Below, in pieces: positions 60,801 through 64,000 of a stretch of DNA of 64,000 nt. Position 1 is the stretch's first letter; each line of letters starts with the position of its first letter. A program made the position numbers and the translations under genes. The notes under the pieces were generated by a model. The model saw only the letters and a program-made list of their open reading frames with translations. It had not been told where the DNA came from and did no database searches. Source of the DNA: Sipunculus nudus (Eukaryota > Annelida > Sipuncula > Golfingiida > Sipunculidae); NCBI GenBank assembly GCA_026874595.1, contig CM049309.1, positions 40,625,079 to 40,689,078 of the forward strand, written 5' to 3'.

Positions 60801-62170
60801 TTTAGAATACTTAGGCCAAAATAAAAAAAAGGTATGGTTCTTAGGCACTTTTTTTTCAGAAATCAATGTGGGCAGGAGGTTTTTTTTTTTTAATTTTTTG
60901 GTATTTTTTGATAAAAATGTCAAATGATAAGGGAAAAGCATGATAATAACAGATTTATTTTGCTAAACAAGTAAAAGTACTACATAACGAAGGAAAGTGT
61001 ATGATTTTATCTTCTTGAAAAAAATATCTCATCGGCTGTAGTTCAAAATTGGTAACTTACTTTGGAAAATCAAAATAAAAATTTTTGATGCTGGGGTTTA
61101 AAATTGATGCGGGCGGTGCTTGAGAACCATACCTTTTATTTTTTTTGGCCTTATTACTCTAAACAACCTATTTGTGGGAAACCTATATCAGCAACAATGA
61201 GACTGATAATAATAATAATAAAATTTATTAAACAAATGACAATGCCTTGTTCCTCATTGTATGACATCTCAGCATACAAACATCCATATCATGATGATAT
61301 GACTATACTTATCATGAGAACATTTAAAAAACTCGCACGTAGAAGAACACTTAATAAGAACATCACTTAGAAGAAAGATGACATAGCACGCATAATGTGC
61401 TACGTCACAGATAATTGAGTACAATTGAAAAAAATATTAAACTCTCCTTGTGCTGACTACAGAGAGCAGCTTTTAAAGTGTACTTGTTTAAGCATGTGAC
61501 CAATGACATTGACCTTCCTAAATGGGGTTGATATGTTGAAAAAAATAGACTGTTTACTCAGATATTGATTTTATTGCATTACTTGAATATTTTTCAAGGT
61601 ATGGGTTTAGTTTAATTATAGTTAATTAGGCTTAAGCCCCGTTCCTTCATTGCAGCATAACATTTAGAATAAATATGTCAGTTAATGAAATTATTGCCAA
61701 ATTTCAATGGGCACCTATCCATGAAACAGACTATAACAGAATTTTACAATTTTGCAGATTTTTGCAATTTCATAAATTTGTATATACAAATCTTTAGCTC
61801 TGCATTAGGAGCTAAATATAATCAAACTTTCAAGGAGAAAAGTGTAAACTAACATAATAATACTTATGATAATTAAAATTTCAAATTTTAAATTTCTTTT
61901 AATTAGGAGATTATATTGGACTGGGGTTCCAGGTGACTCGGGCTCAGATTGTGTGGATTTGACTACATCACTGCTACCAGTTCTATGATCTACCAGTTCT
62001 CCATATGAAGTTTGTTCATGTAAAACTAAAATTTCAGTATATGTTTCTTCCAGAGCATGGTCGGATCTACTGGGTTACCCGTGAACCTTCAGGTGGTCAC
62101 GTTGCCTTGGCAAGAGGAACTCTGTCTCCGTGTTATGAAGGAGGTCCAGGATGCTGTCAACTTTAAGTAG
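38659..62170 (+). CDS. FAAH: Fatty acid amide hydrolase (FAAH-1 type), 16 coding exons
   Basis: Exons: 38659-38898, 39479-39592, 40238-40294, 41194-41283, 44271-44342, 44798-44859, 46572-46819, 49112-49236, 50804-50929, 51737-51834, 52740-52839, 54112-54155, 55624-55663, 57542-57653, 58105-58244 and 62054-62170. All introns are GT/AG, every junction keeps frame, and the total is 1785 nt (594 residues; human FAAH has 579). The enzyme is an integral-membrane serine hydrolase of the amidase-signature family that hydrolyses anandamide and other fatty acid amides. The Ser-Ser-Lys triad is Lys161 (SFKENY), Ser236 (GGSSGGEGAL) and Ser260 (DIGGSIR). A hydrophobic segment at about residues 23-43 matches the N-terminal membrane anchor, and residues about 415-446 match the membrane cap. 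The C-terminus GLPVNLQVVTLPWQEELCLR is typical. The start codon context is only moderate, and an upstream 5' UTR exon was not found. Confidence 0.95.
39479..39592 (+). CDS. FAAH: FAAH coding exon 2 (residues 81-118)
   Basis: Acceptor TCTTTCAG and donor AAAG/GTCAGA, phase 0 at both ends. It encodes the helical region before the amidase core (ITGLPMHELAKRLQ, VEVLLAYQIK), matching the human PLPQLVQKL...FTYV region. Confidence 0.92.
40238..40294 (+). CDS. FAAH: FAAH coding exon 3 (residues 119-137)
   Basis: A 57-base exon between TTGACAG and GTAGTG, phase 0 at both ends. It encodes AVEVNKKLNCLTDP, the counterpart of the AWEVNKGTNCVT segment of vertebrate FAAH. Confidence 0.92.
40393..40735 (+). 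repeat. Inverted-pair repeat, left member (FAAH intron 3)
   Basis: Starts AAGGTGCCCATTCACCTAC. Most of it (AACAACATGTTTGTAAACAC, GGTCACTTGTTGCAAAACGC, TTTGTTTTGATTATTTTGG) is the reverse complement of 51196-51545. Confidence 0.65.
41194..41283 (+). CDS. FAAH: FAAH coding exon 4 (residues 138-167, catalytic Lys161)
   Basis: Acceptor TTACACAG and donor GTGAGT, phase 0. It carries PLHGIPFSFKENYGIE, where the Lys is the catalytic base of the amidase-signature triad. Confidence 0.93.
41528..41976. repeat. 129-bp tandem array
   Basis: Units start at 41528, 41657, 41786 and 41915 (TAGTCCAATAGCTTGG). The last unit is cut by the foldback element and resumes at 43855-43922. The 129-bp period is 43 codons, which is why an open minus-strand frame runs through it. 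Confidence 0.85.
41977..43854. mobile_element. Foldback element with CTAGGCGAG palindromes, copy 1
   Basis: Long inverted ends, about 300-450 bp each, are packed with GCGATTGTGATCTCGCCTAG and its complement, often as the palindrome TCTCGCCTAGGCGAGA. The AT-rich middle holds a GATA microsatellite. It splits a unit of a 129-bp tandem array exactly at a TATATA run. The first 20 or so bases of the left end are missing. No coding frame. Confidence 0.72.
42734..42818. repeat. GATA microsatellite inside foldback copy 1
   Basis: About 21 GATA units in the AT-rich middle of the element. Confidence 0.95.
43855..43922. repeat. Remainder of the split 129-bp unit
   Basis: TATATATTAAGTTACAGAAT and the ATAAGGCTGCCATATTTT tract complete the tandem unit interrupted at 41976. 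Confidence 0.8.
44271..44342 (+). CDS. FAAH: FAAH coding exon 5 (residues 168-191)
   Basis: Acceptor GTATTACAG and donor AAG/GTAGGG, phase 0. It encodes GYDMTLGCAKFVNQPATEDS, matching the GQDSTLGLS..NEGVPAECDS region. The preceding intron is about 3 kb, enlarged by a tandem array and a foldback element. Confidence 0.92.
44798..44859 (+). CDS. FAAH: FAAH coding exon 6 (residues 192-211)
   Basis: Acceptor TTTCCAG and donor GATGAG/GTAAGG, ending in phase 2. It encodes GGIPFVRTTVPQTMM, the counterpart of GAVPFVHTNVPQSMF. Confidence 0.93.
45170..45945 (-). mobile_element. Dispersed element (body type B), reverse copy
   Basis: The reverse complement of the 21139 family: GTAATCACCCTGTCTATCTG, several GGTCAAAGGTCAAGGTCAC-type blocks, and the end CAGCTGAGTGTTGAGACCCC with TGGGTCCCTAG. 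Located between FAAH coding exons 6 and 7. Confidence 0.6.
46572..46819 (+). CDS. FAAH: FAAH coding exon 7 (residues 212-294, Ser236 and Ser260)
   Basis: This exon holds the amidase signature: SPIFGQTLNP, GGSSGGEGALLAAGGSP and SDIGGSIRIPANMCGIYGLK. The donor is AATGTCA/GTGAGT, leaving one base that becomes Ile295 with the next exon. The open frame past 46819 runs into the intron and ends in a dispersed repeat, so it is not coding. Confidence 0.95.
46850..47943 (+). mobile_element. Complete dispersed element (body type A) in FAAH intron 7
   Basis: The best complete copy, about 1.1 kb. It has hairpin start AGCTCAGCAGACT...AGTCATCTGAGCT at 46851-46879, internal units with poly-C and GGTGGCGCCACC (47547), and the other end GGCTGAGCATCATGGCCCAT...GGCCACCTG. 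It begins about 31 bases after the donor of coding exon 7. Confidence 0.65.
47944..48559. other. FAAH intron 7, unique part
   Basis: AT-rich sequence between a type A element and a MITE; nothing recognised. Confidence 0.4.
48560..49099 (+). mobile_element. TATAGTCTGTTYC-type MITE in FAAH intron 7
   Basis: The left end CTCTGTTCCACCAACCTGTG with GTCCACCTGT is mirrored at the right by ACAGATGGACATGATGAG and GAAACGGACTATAG. The length is about 540 bp with no coding frame. The right end lies about 12 bases before coding exon 8. Confidence 0.6.
49112..49236 (+). CDS. FAAH: FAAH coding exon 8 (residues 295-336)
   Basis: Acceptor TGTATTTCAG and donor GAG/GTGAGC. It encodes PATLGPLARNVEDL, matching the LSVGPMARDVESL motif after the catalytic core. 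A MITE-like repeat ends only about 12 bases before this exon. Confidence 0.92.
49531..50430. mobile_element. Mariner-like MITE carrying a nested SINE
   Basis: The left end TATACTGTGGTTTCCTTCAT (with TTTTGCGA repeats inside) is mirrored at about 50410-50430 by GCCAATCACAGTAT. ACTGTGG-type ends are widespread in bivalve mariner-like MITEs as far as I recall. A tRNA-derived SINE occupies 49925-50290. Confidence 0.45.
49925..50290 (-). mobile_element. tRNA-derived SINE, second family
   Basis: On the minus strand the tRNA-like head has GGGGTAGAGCACAGGGCTC and the B-box-like GAGTTCGAAACTC, followed by a unique body and a 3' AATAAAAAACC tail. It lies inside a mariner-like MITE in a FAAH intron. A degenerate relative is at 5447-5760. 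Confidence 0.6.
50470..50784. mobile_element. Mariner-like MITE next to FAAH coding exon 9
   Basis: The right end reads (mirrored) TACAGTAGAACCTCGAATAT; the left end TATAGTAGAACAAAGAATAT matches it with a few changes. It ends 19 bases before the exon that starts at 50804. Confidence 0.5.
50804..50929 (+). CDS. FAAH: FAAH coding exon 9 (residues 337-378)
   Basis: Acceptor TATTTTTTTAAG (a purine rather than C at -3, acceptable) and donor AAA/GTGAGC. It encodes LTIGYYVQDGIFHAVPS and a helix ending in LEKLGHK, matching LRVGYYETDNYTMPSPA...LEAAGHT. Confidence 0.92.
51080..51547 (-). mobile_element. MITE-like element, right member of the inverted pair (FAAH intron 9)
   Basis: Ends TTAAAGGGGCCCAATCATCT and (mirrored) TTAAAGGTGCCCAATCACCT look like terminal inverted repeats. 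The interior matches 40393-40735 in reverse. About 468 bp, non-coding. Confidence 0.6.
51737..51834 (+). CDS. FAAH: FAAH coding exon 10 (residues 379-410)
   Basis: Acceptor CTTACCAG; the donor GTAAGT starts at 51835, phase 2. It encodes LVPWKPSGDVVEVAKFYGRS followed by FGDGGKEL, the counterpart of GLFSDGGHTF. Confidence 0.92.
51835..52739. other. FAAH intron 10
   Basis: No element ends or exons recognised; the 80-codon frame at 52118 is hydrophobic but has no support as a gene. Confidence 0.4.
52740..52839 (+). CDS. FAAH: FAAH coding exon 11 (residues 411-444, membrane cap)
   Basis: Acceptor TTTTTTCAG and donor TTT/GTAAGT. It encodes GLLNFGLRLPNFMKRALAY, a hydrophobic and basic helix that in vertebrate FAAH forms the membrane-binding cap at the substrate channel. 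Confidence 0.9.
53360..53810 (+). mobile_element. Partial dispersed element (body type B)
   Basis: It contains TTGACCTTTGACCTTGTGAC, repeated CATATGTGCAAGATAAAAGG-like lines and CAAAAGGTTTGGCTTG, as in the 21139 family. It has neither of the superfamily's ends and stops at GGACAAACGGACAGAAGGG plus a short tail. Confidence 0.5.
54112..54155 (+). CDS. FAAH: FAAH coding exon 12 (residues 445-458)
   Basis: A 44-base exon between TTTATAG and GTATGT, ending in phase 2. It encodes IPIQAGVMSTLTGAR and is supported mainly by frame continuity with both neighbours. Confidence 0.85.
54335..54620 (+). mobile_element. tRNA-derived SINE, third family
   Basis: The head GGGGCCATGGTGTAATGGTT resembles the 5' half of a tRNA; the B-box position reads GTGTTTAAATACC (degraded). 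The body includes AGACCTCTAGGCAAGGTCCC. It lies in the FAAH intron after coding exon 12. Confidence 0.5.
54916..55225 (+). mobile_element. PIF/Harbinger-like MITE, copy 3
   Basis: Located in a FAAH intron and flanked by TAA at 54913-54915 and 55226-55228. The ends GGCCAAAATAATTAT and TATTTTTTGGCC plus the CTCAGGCAC/TGCCTGAGAACC inner part match the other copies. It has a poly-C tract in the interior. Confidence 0.72.
55624..55663 (+). CDS. FAAH: FAAH coding exon 13 (residues 459-472)
   Basis: A 40-base exon between TTTTGTAG and GTAAGT. It encodes SDVAEWWKHTKEVK, matching the SAGKLWELQHEIEVYR region. It is short, but both splice sites are strong and the frame is kept. Confidence 0.85.
56013..57409. 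mobile_element. Foldback element with CTAGGCGAG palindromes, copy 2
   Basis: The complete ends TGTCAGAGACAAGATTGAAA and (mirrored) TGTCACAGACGAGATTGAAA flank the same GCGATTGTGATCTCGCC palindrome modules. The left inner arm is shorter than in copy 1. Flanked by TATA-rich DNA, in the FAAH intron before coding exon 14. Confidence 0.72.
57542..57653 (+). CDS. FAAH: FAAH coding exon 14 (residues 473-509)
   Basis: Acceptor GGCATACAG; the donor is the weaker GTTAGC, phase 1. It encodes ADWKANGLDAVICPGFGCNA, matching AQWRALDLDVVLTPMLAPA. Confidence 0.92.
58105..58244 (+). CDS. FAAH: FAAH coding exon 15 (residues 510-556)
   Basis: Acceptor CCAACAG and donor AAG/GTAAAA. It encodes AVSYTAAYNVLDFPAGSLPV and VTAQDEAKM, close to AVSYTMLYNCLDFPAGVVPV and VTAEDEAQM. 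Confidence 0.95.
58443..58628. mobile_element. Mariner-like MITE
   Basis: Terminal repeats TACAGTGAAACCTTGT and (mirrored) TACAGTGTAACCTTGT, with inner GTGTCGAAG / TCGACACAAG repeats. About 186 bp, flanked by TA-rich DNA. Located in the intron after FAAH coding exon 15. Confidence 0.6.
58860..60300 (+). repeat. Degenerate repeat units with GATGGATTTTCATGAAACTC
   Basis: Units with GGATT(A/T)TCATGAAACTCA, then ATTTAATGAGGTCAGAGGTC, recur at about 58908, 59732, 59848 and 59977. A MITE (59178-59720) is nested among them. Similar lines (GATGGATTATCATGAAATTT) occur at 37110. No coding frame. Confidence 0.45.
59178..59720 (+). mobile_element. TATAGTCTGTTYC-type MITE in FAAH intron 15
   Basis: Ends TATAGTCTGTTTCATCAACT and, mirrored, ACAGGTGGACATGAGG...AAACAAACTATAA. 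The interior is closely similar to the 48560 copy (AGTAGCCATCTTTGTTT, CCAATCAGC). Confidence 0.6.
60370..60485. repeat. Degenerate short tandem repeat of ACTTGGACTTG
   Basis: GGACTTGGAGTAGTACTTGG, CTTGGACTTGAACTTT and GGACTCGAG are the complement of the repeat at 8580-8725. Confidence 0.45.
60620..61735 (+). mobile_element. TATAG-ended MITE, second subfamily, interrupted copy
   Basis: It shares TTATCACACA...GACACTAAA, GAGCATGTGACCAATGAC and the right end TTTCAATGGGCACCTATCC...ACAGACTATAAC with the 19481 element. The Harbinger-like MITE copy 4 is inserted in it. The left terminal repeat is not recognisable. Confidence 0.5.
60814..61150 (-). mobile_element. PIF/Harbinger-like MITE, copy 4 (reversed)
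   Basis: The interior is in reverse orientation to copies 1-3. TTA flanks at 60811-60813 and 61151-61153. It interrupts a longer MITE-like element whose uninterrupted relative is at about 19481-20001. Confidence 0.72.
62054..62170 (+). CDS. FAAH: FAAH coding exon 16 (residues 557-594, stop codon)
   Basis: Acceptor TTCTTCCAG; the TAG stop is at 62168-62170. It encodes SMVGSTGLPVNLQVVTLPWQ and the terminal helix ELCLRVMKEVQ. The preceding intron is about 3.8 kb and consists mostly of repeats. Confidence 0.95.
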   Translation, partial: SMVGSTGLPVNLQVVTLPWQEELCLRVMKEVQDAVNFK

Positions 62171-63756
62171 ACAACAGACAGGACTCGGTAGACGGATTTC
62201 AAATGATATCCTGTGCATGTGGGACATACCAGACAACATTTGTGGCAAAAAATACTGAAATGAAAGTATCATGCTCAGAATATATGTTTTGTAGATTTGA
62301 TTATACATGTTCTATCTTTGCTTTCATTGATATGTATTGTAATTTGTGATGTATGTTGCCATGTATGCACTTTTCAGTGTAATGCAGAATTCATGACGTT
62401 GTTATTGTAGGTTGCTTTTGCATTCCATTAATATTTGGGACCATATTTAACAATTTTTATTATATTTAACAAGGTTGCTATATTTCTGAAGGACAGTGGT
62501 CATCAATATACGGCAGGACAGTGGTCATCAATATATCACTGATTGTGTAGCTATTGGTCTGTTTATTCATTGTTGTTAACTTGTTTATTCATTTCAGTAT
62601 GACTTTGAGGGTCCTTTCATAATCATTATTACATTAACAATATCAGGCATTATGTAGAAATAATGTTACAGAAGTAAATTTAAAGGATTCAAAACCATCA
62701 GAATCCATGCAGCACTTTGTTTTCAGAGCTTGTATGTTAATGTATAGTAATATATCACTTACAAATGGTGCTTTGACTATCTTAACATCTCCCGTTGGAA
62801 TGTATGGAAACCTTTCAATATTAACCATTTATATTAGTTTTAATTATATGTATTAATATAACTAAAGCTAGACACCTTTTCCAAATGTTGTGCTTTAACA
62901 GTAACGTTTAAAGTTTGATAATTTGACTCCCAATATATTCCATTATAAAGCAGGATAAAATATTACCTTATATAGGAAAGTTTTATTTACCTGGTAATCC
63001 TTGTTTGCCACTCAAACAAATATCAAGGTTCTCTTTGCATATTCCTGTTACTGACATGTGAATGCTGATAACATAAAACACTGCAAATGTTGGTAAACCC
63101 ATGAATTCATCAGGGTGATAGTACTTCAGTTACATGTACTATATAAGATTAAATGTCCATAATTTATAGAATCATCCATTTACAAACCATGTTATGAACT
63201 ACAGTGTAACTGTGTCAATATTCTGATGTTCCTCATATTTTGATATTGTGAAATAAAAAATACCTTCAGCATGATATGGGTATTCAGCCTAAGCCTAGTT
63301 TACATTATATCATTTTGTATGTAAATGATAACAGAAATGTTTGCTGTAAAATACATGTATTTTTTCATAAGAAATAAGACAACTCTTGGTACTACATTCT
63401 GTGATTATAATTACAAATTGAATGAATTATGCACCAGGAGTAGTGTATTTGCTTTCCTTGTGTTCCTAACACAAGTGTTTGTGCCTTCTTGTTTAAAACT
63501 TATCTCTATCTTGCTTATGTATTTATATACATAAATCAGTTAAATTTGCATATAAATTTGACATATTTTTTATTGCCTGGCCAAGTTAAGGCATAGGACA
63601 CTCTGGTTTTGTAAATGGTGTTTAGAAATTTTAATCTGCAATGTAAAACATATTTTATTAATTAATATCACATATGTTTAAGTATTTTTGCTTGAAGGTT
63701 TAGGTTAACCAGGAATTTTAATTAGATGAATTAATTATGATATTTATCAGTATAAG
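62171..63756. other. FAAH 3' UTR and 3' flank
   Basis: AT-rich. GGACAGTGGTCATCAATATA is repeated in tandem at about 62490 and 62517. No other gene recognised before the minisatellite. Confidence 0.5.
63252..63257 (+). other. Candidate polyadenylation signal for FAAH
   Basis: An AATAAA hexamer lies about 1.1 kb after the stop codon; no earlier exact hexamer was noticed in this 3' flank. ATTAAA at about 63149 is an alternative. Confidence 0.3.
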
Positions 63757-64000
63757 ACAGATGTGATATGTTGGTCCTAGGATTTTTTCATGAGTGTGAG
63801 ACAGGAGATGTTCAGCACAGATGTGATATGTTGGTCCTAGGATTTTTTCATGAGTGTGTGATAGGAGATGTTCAGCACAGATGTGATATGTTGGTCCTAG
63901 GATTTTTTCATGAGTGTGAGATAGGAGATGTTCAGCACAGATGTGATATGTTGGTCCTAGGATTTTTTCATGAGTGTGAGATAGGAGATGTTCAGCACAG
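63757..64000. repeat. 60-bp minisatellite, continues beyond the window
   Basis: Four units starting ACAGATGTGATATGTTGGTC, with period 60 and only one or two varying positions (GAGACAGG, GTGATAGG, GAGATAGG). Confidence 0.92.

Overview
The window is animal nuclear DNA. It is AT-rich, its genes are split by GT/AG introns, and most of it is transposon-derived repeat. Interspersed families such as tRNA-derived SINEs, TA-flanked mariner-like MITEs and arrays of the GTGACCTTGACCTTTGACC type suggest a lophotrochozoan, most likely a bivalve mollusc. That placement is inferred from repeat style, not from a marker gene.

Two protein-coding genes are supported. On the minus strand (coding 5243 down to 2229) is a BTB-BACK-Kelch protein of 572 residues made from two coding exons, closest in pattern to the KLHL24/KLHL6 group and probably a CUL3 ubiquitin-ligase adaptor. 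A splice acceptor lies 30 bases upstream of its start codon. A GC-richer block at 25.1-25.6 kb, with a strong minus-strand splice donor, is the best candidate for its promoter and non-coding first exon, giving a first intron of about 20 kb. On the plus strand (38659-62170) is a complete fatty acid amide hydrolase (FAAH-1 type). Its 16 coding exons join in phase into 594 residues, with catalytic triad Lys161, Ser236 and Ser260, each exactly 19 residues downstream of the human positions.

Layout: 1-2.2 kb is 3' flank of the Kelch gene with a Harbinger-like MITE; 2.2-5.3 kb is the Kelch coding part; 5.3-25.3 kb is the probable long intron with SINEs, a 52-bp tandem array and two or three long dispersed elements; 25.1-25.6 kb is the putative promoter; 26.3-38.5 kb is almost solid repeat, including an inverted pair of elements carrying phased copies of the 12-base palindrome GGTGGCGCCACC; 38.6-62.2 kb is FAAH, its introns filled with nested elements including two foldback elements built from CTAGGCGAG-type palindromes; 62.2-64 kb is 3' flank ending in a 60-bp minisatellite that runs off the window.

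The two genes converge on no shared pathway that the sequence shows; they appear to be divergently arranged neighbours. The most unusual content is in the repeats: elements with conserved, palindrome-marked ends but exchanged bodies, dense nuclear-receptor-like half-site arrays, and a foldback element whose empty site is preserved in neighbouring tandem units.
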